64,000 nucleotides of DNA from Nereocystis luetkeana (GCA_031213475.1 JARUPZ010000003.1:10319963-10383962), one strand, 5' to 3'; positions 10,681-22,439 are shown, counted from the first letter of the stretch. The notes: a model not told the origin generated them from the letters alone. Numbers and translations: made by a program.

Positions 10681-10740
10681 ATCCATCTGGAGCCCCCTTC
10701 CTTCCTGATTCTTCAGCCTTACTCAGTTAGGTGATAAGCT
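10681..10740 (+). repeat. Dispersed repeat, shared with 12421-12475
   Basis: Both copies contain 'cccccttccttcctgattct' followed by 'tcagcctt' and 'agttaggtgataa'. Confidence 0.8.
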
Positions 10741-11323
10741 CACGGTCGCATCGAAACTACGCACTGTAACTTCAAGTGTATGGCGACACACGGTAGTGAG
10801 TAGTGAGTGCACCGTAACTGAGGCGCCTGTGATTGCTCGCTCGAACAAATACATCTGTGCACCGTGCCGTATCAAGCATGGTAGGATCCGCCAACGTATG
10901 ACACGTCATCCTAACACGGAGGCAGCGAGAAGTAGGATTTCGTCCCCACCTTCCCCAATTCTGAACGCCGAGGGATGAGTGGGATGGGGGGGGGCGAAGA
11001 CCACAAGCGAAACGTAGAGAACGTGCCGACTTTTGGCAGATGTCATGCGTGGTTCGTTAGGCGAAAGCGTAGAGTAACTACGGTGAGCTGCGTGCTGCGG
11101 TATCTGGGAAAAGGGGCCGAGTGTTGGGAGACCGTCCGACATAAAACGTCCGCGTTTTTTCGCCCCTCACGTACGACGTGGGCGATTGCTTGTCTCGGAC
11201 GAACCGCGTGGAGGCACGCCACGAAAGGCTGCATGCCGACTACCAGGTAAACGCGTTTCGGGTGCCTCCCATCGCAATCGCATGTACCCGAGCGTCTTAT
11301 CGCTGTCGGAAGGGTTTGGAAAA
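10741..11323. other. Unassigned stretch
   Basis: GC-balanced sequence with small overlapping open frames on both strands. No splice-framed exon or repeat recognised. Confidence 0.35.
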
Positions 11324-11728
11324 TAACAGACAAATCGGAAAAATGGGAACGAAACAAAAAATGAGAACGAACGTTTTTTTTTAGAAAGCAAACAAATTGT
11401 GTACAACTCCAAGAAAAAAAGTTGACAGTCCTGTGGGGCTGTACAACAGCCTTCGAATGAGCTGTCGCTCAGGCTGGAAGTCCTCGGCATCGCCGCGGTA
11501 GCCAGCATCTAGAGAAATCACAATAGAGCCAGCGTATATCGCTTTTTGCGCCCACCCGAAGGCACGAGATGGAGCATGACCGTTCTGACGAGCTCCTCTC
11601 ACAGGGCTGGCCAAGGGGTTTCGCAGGATCATTTTGGTTATCTGATACCATGGTACACCACATGGTTCTGGAGATACGGCTTGGTTTTCATTTTAGGCTT
11701 CGTTCCCATTTTTCCGATTTGTCTGTTA
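11324..11728. mobile_element. ~405-bp element with perfect 30-bp terminal inverted repeats
   Basis: The 30 bases at 11324-11353 (starting 'taacagacaaatcgg') are the exact reverse complement of 11699-11728. Similarity continues imperfectly inward for about 15 more bases. The interior has no long open frame. A non-autonomous DNA transposon is likely; no clear target-site duplication was found. Confidence 0.65.
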
Positions 11729-11849
11729 AATCGTACGCGACGTCCCCGCGGAAAAAAAAACAACGACAGCAGAAACCTTGATCATCGACTAGGTTAGAAG
11801 TCTGGAGGCAATACGGAAGAGAAGGAACCCGCAGAAAGGGTACGAGTTA

Positions 11850-12420
11850 AATGAGCAACGCCATCGAAATGATAAGAGGAGGGTCAACAAGCATGGGTGT
11901 GATTTCATGCCGCAGCAGAGAGGCCTCAATGATCCCAAACTATATACCAGGTATCAGGCACGAATTGACCTACGACGCGATCCTACAACAGCAATCTGCA
12001 AACAGAAAAGAGGGGACGCCCGCAGGGTGGATCCCCTGTGACAGTCGGGAAAGCCTCCTCAATATTGCACTTAAGAGACAGTGGTTGAATATCACTCCGT
12101 GAGCGATATCGCGGCTCTACAACAGCACGACAAACTCGAAACATGCTATTATTAATAGTAGGGGAAAAAACAGACCATCCCGCCCGCCCATCGTTGGTAG
12201 CGAGGTGTACCGTCGACACAGACCTCAGTTCTGTTAGTGTTCATTTTACCGGGGTAGCTACTCTCCGCGAAGAGGTGCCGCGTTGATTGCCATGGCAAAC
12301 TATTAACGCGGGAGTGGTGGCCCTGGGTGAGAGTCTCCGGCTGGTCGCAGCAGGAGGCCTCATTGATCCCAACTACATACCTACGAATTGACCTACGACG
12401 CGATGTTACAAGATAAATCA
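11850..12420 (+). repeat. Two related segments, 11900-11995 and 12330-12420
   Basis: Both carry 'gcagcag(a)gaggcctca', 'tgatcccaa' and 'gaattgacctacgacgcgat'. The first holds a TACCAGGTA word (11945-11953) and extra bases that the second lacks. Confidence 0.75.
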
Positions 12421-12475
12421 CATCTGGCGGCGCCCCCTTCCTTCCTGATTCTTCAGCCTTTCTTAGTTAGGTGAT
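12421..12475 (+). repeat. Dispersed repeat, second copy
   Basis: Partner of 10681-10740 (see that entry), with 'cccccttccttcctgattct' and the 'gttaggtgataa' end. Confidence 0.8.
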
Positions 12476-12557
12476 AAACAAAATGACATGCCCACACATA
12501 CATGGGATACGAAAGAGCACAGCAGCAACGAGTCACCAAAGAAGACGCCTGTTGCGA

Positions 12558-13651
12558 GTTAGGGGGTCCCTCTACTATTGGTTAGGGGGTCCCCTCTCCC
12601 CTTAGGGGATCCACACTCACCTAAGGGGATCCCCTCTTACCTTAGGGGATCCCTGCTCAACCCTAGGGGGTCCCCACTCACCTGAGGGGATCCCTACTCA
12701 CCTTAGGGGGCCCCCTCTCGCCTTAGGGGGGCCCCAATGGCCTTAGGGGGCCTAAGGCCGGTGGGGACCCCCACCATGTATGTACGTATCGTATGTGAAC
12801 CCAACGTGTACGAATATCATGTGACATAGCGTCTCTATTCAGTTTTTTCTGCTGAAATTATCGTGAGAATAGGGGGATCTCCCAACACCTTTTATTTAGG
12901 TGATATTCCAATATCGAACATAATGATGTTGGAATATCACCCAAATATGATATTGGAATATCACCCAAGTGTGATACAGGAATATCATGTTGTTAAACCA
13001 TGTTACTAAACTGTGTTAAACTCAAGGCGAGAGGGGATATCCCCTAAGCCTATAGGGTGTTAAGAAATAGACAGGTAAATACATAGCCTATCGAGTCAAT
13101 GCTTCGTAAGCTAGCTGCGGTTCATAAATTATTGCGGTTTAAACATATTTATTTCACAACGTATTATTTATGAAACATGGGATATATGTAAGACCCTGCA
13201 GCAGATTTTGTGGTCGACGGGTTGGAGCGACAAGCCGTCGATAGATGTTGCTGTAAGAGGGCATCGAGATTGGGGAATTGGAGTGTTCGCACCCACATCC
13301 ACCCTTAACTCTTATCAACCGCATCTGAACGTCTTATAGCTCACTCTTTCCTAAAGCTTCTGTTGGCCCATCGAGCGCCATTTTCTACTCAACATGCATC
13401 TCCTACTTCATCAGTGATGCCCGAGCTTGTCCAACAGCGGCTCTGCGCTAGCCTCTGAAGACCACCTTCGGTCATTCATCTGAGTGTGTATTCAATACAT
13501 TCTTAACGTTGGGGCCCCCGCAAACCAATAGGACCCCCCTCATTCTATTAAGGACTGGGACCCTTATTTCATGCCGAATACCATGCAGTTATTGTGGGGG
13601 ATCCCCTATGAGGCAAATGGGGATCCCGTAAGACAAAAGGGGACCCCTAAC
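12558..13651. mobile_element. ~1.1 kb non-autonomous DNA element with subterminal arrays
   Basis: The left end holds about ten units of roughly 20-23 bp (consensus CTTAGGGGATCCCCNCTCAC, 12558-12770). The right end (13505-13651) has several units of the complementary sense, closing in 'ggggacccctaac', the complement of the left end 'gttaggggg(t)cccc'. Inside, 12890-13000 has an inverted repeat of 'ggtgatattccaatat'. Arrays of short repeats near both ends are typical of hAT- or MULE-type elements, where transposase binds. There is no transposase frame; the family is uncertain and no clear target duplication was seen. Confidence 0.65.
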
Positions 13652-13756
13652 TATCACTAGGGAGATACCCTGATTCGTGACACTACCTATACAAGAAATG
13701 TCAACCTTTGCGTGTATTGTATACGTACCGGGTGGAGTTCGTGTTTCTGTGTTTGT

Positions 13757-13870
13757 ATTACTACGGGGGACCATCGTAAATAGGACCAAATATTGTTCGT
13801 AAAAACTGGTAACTATATAGGTTTTTGTGTGTACCGTAGGTCCTGTTTACTGTGATCCCCCTATTAATAG
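13757..13870. mobile_element. MITE family A, copy 1
   Basis: A ~110-bp element with terminal inverted repeats of the type TACGGGGGACCAT...AATAGGACC. The centre reads 'aaaaactggtaactatatagg' without the TACCWGGTA word found in other copies. Flanked by TA. Confidence 0.8.
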
Positions 13871-14754
13871 TCGTCTGTAATGTATGTGAGCCATTGGATT
13901 CTGGAATCTTTTTTATATGCGGATGGTGGAATTGGAACAAGCACCATACAATGTCAGATGACAAATGCAACAACAGTAATGTCTGATATATGTAAAACAA
14001 AAGGAAAATAATGCATGTGTGTATGTATGCATGCATGTGTCATGTATGTGTATATTAGTATCATCCCTGGCATAATATGCGAACGTGTATTTTGTACATA
14101 CATGCAACATGTGTCTTTGTACGTATGTTATGTATGTTACGTAAAAAACAAACAAAATTGGATGGGAAAAGCCCGGGTCGAGACACAGAATAGAGCATTC
14201 ATTCCGCAAGAAAGAAACGCGCAATAATACTTGTGCACGCATGCATGAGGATTCTCGTCTCCGCTGTGAATACGTATATATATATATATATATAGTCGAG
14301 AACTGCGTTGGTCCACTGCGGTAAGTCTTCGTTGCGATGTACTCCGGAGTAGTATATATCTTGTCTCGTGCTTCGTCTTCCTATCTATACGATCAGTGCT
14401 TGTTGTGTCCCCTCTAGGATGAAGAATCGGCACGGACACTGAGTGTGCCGGGAGCCGATGGCTGTATGTAGTGGCAGAAGGAGCGGTGTCACTGTGTGAA
14501 TGTTATAAGAACACATACATGTATGTATGTGTACACACCGAGCGCGTATGTATAGATTTGCATTTTTTGTTGCGATTTGTTTTTGTTTCGTTTTCATACA
14601 CAGTAGTAGAGAGAGAGAGAGCAAGACGATCGTATGAAGCTTGCGTGCGTGAGCGAGGAGAAACACACACGTAGGGTAGAGGGGTACCGTACCGGCTACA
14701 AAGCAGGCGGCGCAAATAAATGCGGTCTCGCACACACTCTCCCAACTGCTGCAG
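13871..14754. other. Unassigned stretch with microsatellites
   Basis: Contains ATG(C/T)-rich 'atgcatgtatg' runs (14010-14060, 14510-14530) and a (TA)n tract at 14275-14294. Open frames on the minus strand are low-complexity. Nothing else seen. Confidence 0.5.
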
Positions 14755-14945
14755 ATCATGCGACGCAAGTGCGGGTTCAGGCGCGCGCGCAGCTCGTAGA
14801 GTCTCTCGTTGCCCGAACGCGTCGCAACTTATACTCCAGACATTTTTTAGCACTGAGGTCGCAGGTTCTGCATGATGCGAGTGCGGGTGCGGACGTGGGA
14901 GCGGCTCGAAGAGTCTCTCGTTGTCCGAACCCATCCCAATTTTAT
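14755..14945 (+). repeat. ~118-bp tandem duplication
   Basis: Two units share 'gcgagtgcggg(t)' and 'gagtctctcgttg(c/t)ccgaac', spaced about 118 bp apart. Confidence 0.75.
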
Positions 14946-15297
14946 CAAGACGTCGTGTTTCTATACGGGTACTCTTTCTGTCGCGGATTTGTTCTGCGAG
15001 GCGCGAGCTTACACCACAGGCAGCACTTCTTTTTCCCTCTCTGCGGTCGCAGGTTCTGCTACTACTGCCCGACAAGGCGGGACGGATTGGCAACGACCGC
15101 GTTGTTTTGGTACACCAGATCCGGCAGAAATCCGTGTAAACGGCGCTGTGGCGCCGGTGCTGGCAGACACGGGGTGCCCCCAGTCTTGTGTGCGTTTGGC
15201 GGAGTTACAGAGTGCACATCGCCCAACCTTGGAGTTGATATCGGCAGCGGGGGCTGCATCTCTGCATCTACGATTCCAGGGGTGGCAAATGTTCTGA
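14872..15297 (+). other. Unrecognised open frame with a DTG-like motif
   Basis: 141 codons. The C-terminal part reads VNGAVAPVLADTGCPQSCVRLAE, which loosely resembles the DTG region of an aspartic protease. A related stretch (ADTECPQICALFSEF) occurs at about 24400-24465. It could be a small relic of a retroelement or a chance frame: upstream residues are low-complexity and lie over a tandem repeat. Confidence 0.25.
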
Positions 15298-15299
15298 CT

Positions 15300-17260
15300 G
15301 ATGGGACTTCTCAAACGAGGAACTACTATTAATACAGTAGTAGTACACAAGTGCCCCACATCGTGTATTTGTTTTTTATTCAGTTCAATATATATATATA
15401 TATACTCCGGTATATATATATGTACAGACCTATCTATACGTACCGTGTTAGAAGAGTAGGCCATGGGAATATTGTTATTCGGTTTGAGAAGTAAGTATGC
15501 TTTTCTTTCTTTTTCAAGCCTGCTTTCGGGCGAATGCTCTCACCTTACCCCCGCGCGCAGACGAGTACAAGCCCTGTTTTGCTGCGATCTCTCTCAGGCG
15601 CTTGGATATAAAGAGAACAAAAAGCAAGAAAAACGAACGGTTTGTGAGCGACGGGGGGGGGGAGGAGAGCAACCCCACGGACGGATGGATGCCTCTACTT
15701 AGCTGATCTGATCCTTCTGCCGTATTTTTCATATATATAGCGCTTTCGCCATCCGGCAATCAATGGCACGGTCCCTCACCCCGTGCGGTTCATATAATGC
15801 GCGAAACCATGTGTGATTTCTCCGCGTGATTCGTACGTCATATGTACCACCATGTGCGATGTATCGGGACCGGCGGTGGCATTCGGCCCTCAGCACATAC
15901 ATACATAATCCGAAGCAAATGCACCAAACAACTAATTGTCCCGCGGTTAAACACTGGGGGACACGTTCGAACCACAAGAACCAAGTAAACATTGATGCAC
16001 AGGTAAAATACACCGTGCGCCGGCTGATACGTGAGGAATTTCGGTTGCGATCGCGCTGAGGTATTCGTAGGAAGTATCATGTCTATACCAGTACATGCAC
16101 TCCTGTATCACAGATCGTTTTTTGCCTTCCTTGTATTTTCGATTCCTTGGGGCTGAAACGTAGAGTTTCAAAATGTCAAAACGGCTGATGGGCGTACACC
16201 ATGGCGGGCCTTCTCGTTATTTTCCAGCGGCACAAAACGTCGTCAGATTTTTCCCTGCGCTACCCCCACGCCCCAAATGCTTCCGAAAGGGGGACAGCGT
16301 TGAAGTACGGCACGTTTTGTGGGAGGGCAAACACAAATATCACTGCTGCAGCACAAAACAGTAGGGTTATTAAACGGGGTGAAGCAGTTGACAAAACGCC
16401 CAGGGGTGCTCGACAAAAAGATAGCCCCCCCCCCCCCCCCCGCCCCCGACATACACTCCTTCCAAGCGTCGAAATGAAAAGCAAACCACAGCAGTGCGTA
16501 GGGATTTTTTCTACTGTTATTGGACAAACTTCGTACGTATAAGAAGCGCGAATGATTGTTTCAGACCCATTTGTATTCACTTGGCTTTAGACTACCCCCT
16601 CCTGTCTGGGTCTCGAAAATGGGCAGTGGGGTCACGTTTTTTTTTTTTTCCCCCGTGGACCCTTGAAATACCGGTACTTTTTTCGGCTCGATGACATTCA
16701 ACGTGGATCACACTCCTGAATGTACACAGATAGCTAGAATGACGAAGGAAATCGAGGGAATGAAATATACAAGTAGTGCAGCACGTATCATGCAACTTTG
16801 CAACAGTTATGCACATACATGCGTGCGCACATGCTGTACGAGTGGGGTCCGTCTGTCTCCATTTCTCCATATGTAGTATGATACCAGGACCCCGAGGGTA
16901 GTATGGTTTCAAAGAGGGGGGGGGGGGATAATTCTAGAGGGGGGTGTAGGATACCTGGTACTTACTAAGGGGTTGGATATATACTTTTTCTGGAGACGAT
17001 ACGTACACACACGCACGTATGTAGCATGGCGGGGTTCAACATCTCGGTTGTCTATACCCGTGCCCAGAAACAAGAAGAAAACCAGAAGGGGAAACAAAAA
17101 AAGGGAAACCTACGAGGGCTCTGTCCATCACGTGTAGAGGCTAGCTCCATGTTGTATACCTAAAGCAGTACTCTTTCTGTCAGATACACTGCCTGTAAGC
17201 AAATACCAGGTACGGTAGAAAGATAAAGATATGTCGCACCCGCAGTTTTCTGATTTGTCA
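15300..17260. other. Unassigned stretch
   Basis: Holds (TA)n at about 15388-15402 and 15411-15420, a C run at 16427-16441, a T run at 16638-16650, a G run near 16916-16927 and TACCWGGTA words at 16952-16960 and 17204-17212. Many short open frames on both strands; none convincing. Confidence 0.45.
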
Positions 17261-17269
17261 ATCCACTCA

Positions 17270-17366
17270 TTAACCCTTTTAGGACTGCAGTCCCGTTTTG
17301 GGGGCAAGCTACTCAGACTTTGAGTGGATTGCCCCCAAAACGGGGCTGCGGTTCTAAAAAGGACCT
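17270..17366. mobile_element. MITE family B, well-preserved copy
   Basis: Arms 'ttaacccttttaggactgca' and 'ctgcggttctaaaaagga' with 'gttttgggggcaa' and 'ttgcccccaaaac' inside. One of the cleanest hairpins of the family. Confidence 0.9.
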
Positions 17367-17885
17367 AAAACGGCGAGTCGCCAATTATACCCATATAGGG
17401 CGACTCGCCCTCTAGACAGATGCTTTACAGGTATGTCAGGCGAGCGATCGCCGTACGCAGCCAGACGGCTTCGACACAGAAAAAAATACCAAGGCATCCT
17501 GAGGCATCGCCCCTCCCCTCGCTACACAAACCAGTCACGGTTTTCGTAAGTGCTGCTATACAGCTCTCCGTGGTTCTTCAGATCTATATGTCGGTGACCT
17601 TCGGTCAGTTGGAACGGTACGGTGAAGTCGGCAGTAACGACAAGACGCCATGCGCCCGCCCCCCCCCCCCCCGCCCCCCCCCTTCGCCCCCGTTCACATT
17701 CACTACCAATTCAGGTTGGGACAAAAAACAACAACAGTGTCATGTTCGCGCGCCTCATGGTGGATAGACGCACCACCACCTGAATATGGAGCGCTACTGA
17801 TGGTCAAACGCGTGAGGATGGCGACTCAGCAGATGGCCACCATCCCTTCCGACTACGTTTATTTGTTTCTTCGTCCTTTCAGTTT
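17367..17885. other. Unassigned stretch
   Basis: A C-rich run lies at 17656-17686. A short plus-strand open frame spans 17420-17767 without motifs. An imperfect 'ggcgagtcgcc/gggcgactcgcc' inverted pair at 17370-17410 follows the MITE. Confidence 0.4.
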
Positions 17886-17889
17886 CTCG

Positions 17890-18430
17890 AAGTCATGAGC
17901 GTACTAGGTATCGATCTCGCGGTAGCTCTCGACGGGGTCGTGTAGGGCACCGATCCCGCTGGTCACCGGCATTCCTTCACCGTCCAGGGAAACACGGGAG
18001 GCATCGTTCACAAACGGGTGACGTCGTCAGAAAGCTGGAGCTCGTCGAAGCAGAGGTCTATCTTTCAAAACCCCAGCTCGGGAAACACCATAGTTCCGTC
18101 TGGGGCTGTCTTGAGGTCCTGGTAGTCAACGCCGCCAGGTTGACCTTAACCATGGCCACCGGGGTCTCTACGCGGAAGGTGGCATCCGAGCGCGTGGCGA
18201 GAAGCCCGGCGGTCCTTCCTTTTGTCAGATACTGGACGCACCAAACTGGAGCGGCCACAGGGTCGTGGGCTGCAGGAGCAACCACTCGGCGAAGAAGACG
18301 GCGACGACGCGGAAGCTGTGGCGGCGGTCGGTCGTCATTTCGGCGATTTAGCTACGATCCCCCGCAGAACGGACTACACTCGGCCAGCAGGTTGGTGGCG
18401 GAGACGACGACTTCGGGCAAACGATGAACC
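17890..18430 (-). pseudogene. Unrecognised protein-like segment, block B copy (inverted)
   Basis: Read on the minus strand it matches 1627-2306: VVVSATNLLAE, FAEWLLLQ, DLCFDELQLSDDV and PVTSGIGALHDPVESYR. It is broken as a reading frame. Its orientation relative to the neighbouring AC-rich spacer is opposite to that in block A, so a local inversion happened in one block. Confidence 0.5.
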
Positions 18431-18544
18431 CACCCGCCCCGGCAGGGGGACGTTCTTGTCGGGTGGTTGAAGGGCGGGAAAAGCAACCCATTAGTGGCAA
18501 AACCGGCAATCTCTCAAAGTATACCGTTAAGTACATGTAGTGTA

Positions 18545-18665
18545 TACCCATTAAGCCTATTCTCTACCCATCCAAAACCAGAAATATAATACCAAACCCT
18601 GAACACATACACCTCAAATCCAAAATCCCACATTCCGAATACCAAATTCCAAAAATACCCTACCC
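18545..18665. repeat. AC-rich spacer, block B copy
   Basis: Shares 'ccaaatccaaaatcccacattccg'-type words with 2750-2820 in the same order and orientation. Confidence 0.7.
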
Positions 18666-18849
18666 CCCCAAGAAGGTATATACCCCCCATTAGTACTAAC
18701 ACCCACCAGCAATATAGCATACGTAATTTATCTTCCCGTTATTCAGCTGAACACCGTCGTAACTAGGGCCCCGTCCAGTAGTCAAACGACCATCGATGTC
18801 GTGGAATAGGGTCGAAATATATATACGGTACAGCAACATTCGTTCTCAC

Positions 18850-19870
18850 CAGTATGTGTAAGGGTCTCGACCGCCCGAGTCGTCCCCGTTATGCGGGTCC
18901 TCCCGTCTGCCCGGGTTTTCCCGGCTACCCTGATCATTCCGGCCGCCCGGGCCCTTCCGGCTGCACAGGCTTGCGAGGTGCCGGCTTCCCCGGGTTATCC
19001 CGGCCGTCCGATTCGTCTCAGGTACAAAGGCGTAGGCTCGCGAGGTTCGGGGTTCCCGGGTTGCACGGGGAAAGGCTTCCCGGGTGATTCAGGTTGCGCA
19101 GGCGTGGGTTTGTGCGGTCCCGGCTGCCCCAGTTATCCCGCCTGCCCGGGTCGTACCGGCTGCGCAGGCGTAGGCTCGAGAATTCCCGGCCACCTGGGTG
19201 GTTGAGGCTGCCCGGGTCATCCCAGCGGCGCAGGCGTAGGCTCGAGAGTTCCGAGCTGCTCAGGATTCCCAGGCTTCCCGGGGTGTCCCGGCTGCTCTGG
19301 CGTAGGCTCGAGAAGTCCCCTCGGCCTGGGTTGTCTCGACTTGTCGGGCCATTCCGGCTGCTCAGGCGTAGGCTCGAGAGTTCTCGGTCGCCCAGGTTTC
19401 CCAGGCCGCCCCGATCGTCCCAGTAGTGCAGGCGTAGGCTCGCTCTGTCCCGGCTTCCCGGTTCGACCGGGTTTCTCGGGGCGTTCCGACTTCACCGGCG
19501 TAGGCTCGAGAGTTCTCGGTTCTCATCTTCCCGGCTTTCCCCGACTTTTCGGGTCGTTCCGGGTGCGCAGGTGTAGACTCGAGAGTTCCCGACTGCCAAG
19601 GTTTCCTAGGCCGTCCGGGTCGTCCGAGCGGCGCCGGCGTAGGCTCGCTCTGCCCCGGCTTCCTGGCTTGTCCAACCGGGGCGTCCCAGCTTCACAGGTG
19701 TAGGCGAGAAATCCCATCTGACCGGGTTTTCCCGGCTTGTCGGGTCGTCCCGGTTAGGCAGGCGAAGGCTCGAGAGCTCCTGTCTTCCAAGGTTTTCCTG
19801 GCCGCCCGGGTCGTCCGAGCGGTGCAGGCGTAGGCTCGTTCTGTCCCGGCTTTCCGGGGGTCACACGCCC
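18850..19870. repeat. 66-bp GC-rich minisatellite, block B
   Basis: About 15 units with 'gcgcaggcgtaggctcgaga' landmarks. The minus strand reads EPTPAPLG, EPTPEQPGHPGKPG and similar 22-residue repeats. Units are more diverged and the frame is less continuous than in block A. Confidence 0.9.
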
Positions 19871-20200
19871 ACCCTTGTCAGACCCCGGCCGCGGGGGTAT
19901 CGCAGGCATAGACTCGGGAGGTTCCGACTGGTGGGGGCTCGCAGGCGCACAGGGTCGACAGGCCCCGAGTCCTCCGGTTGCCCCGGTGCACGGTCGGGAG
20001 GAGATCCGGCTGCTCGGGATCGCGAGGATCCCGAACGCTGCAGTGGCAGCCCCCCAACACGACGTCTTCCTGTTGAATGTTGTCGACCGTGATTTTTTCC
20101 GGCAGTACGTTGGTGAGCCCGCCGTGAAGGCCATCCTCTCTTGGTTGACCGGGTACACTAGTCCAAAGAGAAGGCCCACCTGTCGGTGAAGGTGTGACAT
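19754..20200 (-). pseudogene. Block B counterpart of the Pro/Gly-rich repeat gene
   Basis: The N-terminal part (MSHLHRQVGLLFGLVYPVNQ) matches [20 protein letters not shown] of block A. The following DGLHGGLTNVLPE and EDVVLGG match it in a different register, so this copy does not read through as one protein. It supports the coding strand of the block A gene. Confidence 0.5.
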
Positions 20201-20215
20201 CCAGTAGGGATAGGA

Positions 20216-20645
20216 TTGGGAGGGGGGTGTACTCGATAGGAGAGGCGTATATATTCGATCTCATGCATGGCCGTAGTCTTATGACCATAGACCCTCGCAT
20301 CCCTACAATGCCGGGACGGAGCATGTCGGGTTTTCACCGCCCAGGCAGACATTTCTTGCACCAAGCGCGAAGCGCCGTGAGGTGTCTGGCGAGTGGCATG
20401 AAGGGCGAGCTGCATCCTACTATGAACCGCTTGTGAGGCGCACTTGCATATGGACGACAGCTTCAATGAGTTTATTTAATTTCCGGTGTAGGCATTCCCA
20501 GAGACGGCAATGGGAGTACTATGTAACTGCTTCTTGGGTGCCTTACCTTGAACACTACGTTATACGATCAATCCCACTTGTGCGGAGTAAAGGTTATGCG
20601 GGGTGAACTGTAGCAGTGCTCGGGGTGAAAGCCGTGCACAGCGGA
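20216..20645. other. Unassigned stretch of block B
   Basis: Contains 'catagaccctcgcatccc', 'gggacggagca' and 'tttcttgcaccaagcgcgaag', which recur at 21600-21690 ('ttacttgcaccaagcacgaag'). A ~450-bp segment is therefore duplicated within block B. Confidence 0.6.
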
Positions 20646-20649
20646 CGTA

Positions 20650-20945
20650 GGTCTGGCGGACGAAGTATGATAGACAGGGATACTAATAATAGTGTTTGGG
20701 GGTGGGTGGGTGGGTGGGTGGGTGGGTGGGGAAGACTGCAGCCGTACTTTGTTGCAAAGCGAACGCAGGCCTCACTGGTGTAGTGCGATAGGCAGGTAGG
20801 TGCTGATTTGGGGGGGCGGTGGATGGGGAACACTGCAGCAATGCTCGGGGCACACCCGTTCAAAGCGAAGATCCACCTGACGGACGAAGTACAACAGGCA
20901 GCAGACACATGATTTGGGGGCGGGGGGGGGGGGTGATGAATGGGA
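20650..20945. repeat. ~100-bp G-rich tandem repeat, block B
   Basis: Units with 'gacgaagta(t/c)(g/a)a(t/c)ag' start at about 20655, 20775 and 20885. A (GGGT)n run at 20698-20730 could form G-quadruplexes. Confidence 0.8.
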
Positions 20946-22060
20946 ATATTGCAGCAACGGTGGCCTATGAATACCTTATACCTGTATGAGTACCCACTTC
21001 ACAGCATCAGTGGGTACACTACTGCAGTTGACCCTTGAGCGAGAGGAATGGGGACGGTAGAAAACAACGAACCACATCTTAGGCCTCTGCTTGATTGGAG
21101 GATGATAAAATCGGTGGCCGAAACTACGGAGCCAGCGCGTCGCAGTCGCACCAAACGGAGCGCAGCATGCTCGTACCCGTACTGCTTCGCGCTCACGGGG
21201 CTCGTAGACAGTTGATATCACCAACATCACAAACTGCGAGTGTTTCGGCCACTATCTCTGGGTCCCCCAAAAGGGACTGTGGCACGAATGAATGTGTGCG
21301 TAGAAGTGCCAACCACCTTGCTCGTGGGGAGGGTGGCTGGAAGCGCACAGAAACACGTGTTCACCTCCCAAAACTGTGACAACTGGCGGTGAATATCGGC
21401 GGCAGCAATGTGGTACCACGCAAGTCGATGGTTGAGCAGATTCACATACAAAACGCGAACGCAGGGTTTGACGTTGTGTGTCGCGTCTCCTCCCGACAAT
21501 ATTTCCGCCTTTGAACAAAACAAAAGGTATCACCCGGGGTGGTATGAATTCGGTGGGGAAGCGGGGGCGTACTCATCTGATGCACAGTCGTAGTCGTATG
21601 ACAACATATCCTCGCGTCCCCGCAATTGGCGGGATGGAGCACGCTCGGTTTTCACCGACCAGGCAGACATTACTTGCACCAAGCACGAAGCGCCGTGAGG
21701 TGTATGGCGAGGTGGATGAACGAGGGGTTGCATGTGTCCTACTAATAATCGATCGAGGGGCGGACTTTCTGGCAAATGGATTACAGCGTCATATTATTCT
21801 TTTGTAGCGTATTCCAGAGACAGCAATGGGTATATCGTGTATCTGCCTCGTGGGTGCCTTACCATGTACATACTACGACATACGATAACTCCCCTTGTAC
21901 GGAGTTAAGGTTCTTCAACTCGCAAAAATGATTCTAACTTGACCGCAAGCTATGGTGACCGCCAAAACAAAAAGAAGAGGGAGAGGGGGTATACATCGTA
22001 CGCATTTTTACGGCCTCCAACTGGCCCCTAGAAAATAAGATACCGCGGGGTACTATCTGT
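20946..22060. other. Non-coding-looking part of block B
   Basis: Homologous in patches to 7140-8110. The 21600-21910 part repeats 20280-20600, including 'cgtgaggtgt(c/a)tggcgag' and 'gtgccttacc(t/a)tg'. No convincing coding sequence. Confidence 0.5.
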
Positions 22061-22061
22061 A

Positions 22062-22094
22062 GCGGGTGGGTGGGTGGGTGGGTGGGTGGGTGGG
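22062..22094. repeat. (GGGT)n tract
   Basis: Seven or so GGGT units. It is internal and not telomeric in context. Confidence 0.9.
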
Positions 22095-22439
22095 GTGATG
22101 GACTGCGCAGACGCGATCTTGATACACCTGGCGAGCCACGCCTCTACAGTGTGATGGTGAGTACCTTAAGTACCTTCGGACCCAACCCAAAACATTTCTA
22201 ACCGACGTAGCTATCAACTAAATCTAGGAACGACCCCAACACATATTATATTTGGAATCCTATTTGTGTTTCACAATTATTAATAGTATATTTTCACGTG
22301 TGTGTATCCTATTAATAGTCAACGAGACTGTCCATCTAGTACAGGGTACACTTTGGTGTCAAAGTATACGTTTTTTAGGCATAGATCACCCCTCGAGCGA
22401 GGAGATTCAGAAACGACATATTCATCTGCACAGACTACG

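Noticed and set aside
12558-12770. CRISPR-like array of short regular repeats
   Set aside because: Units are about 20-23 bp with no unique spacers, repeat in opposite sense at 13505-13651, and the context is eukaryotic.
14634-15332. 232-codon plus-strand frame
   Set aside because: It runs across a 118-bp tandem duplication in a different register from the DTG-like frame, and composition is not protein-like.
20698-22094. (GGGT)n tracts as interstitial telomere
   Set aside because: Pure GGGT units without a T/A-containing telomere motif, internal to a G-rich tandem repeat.
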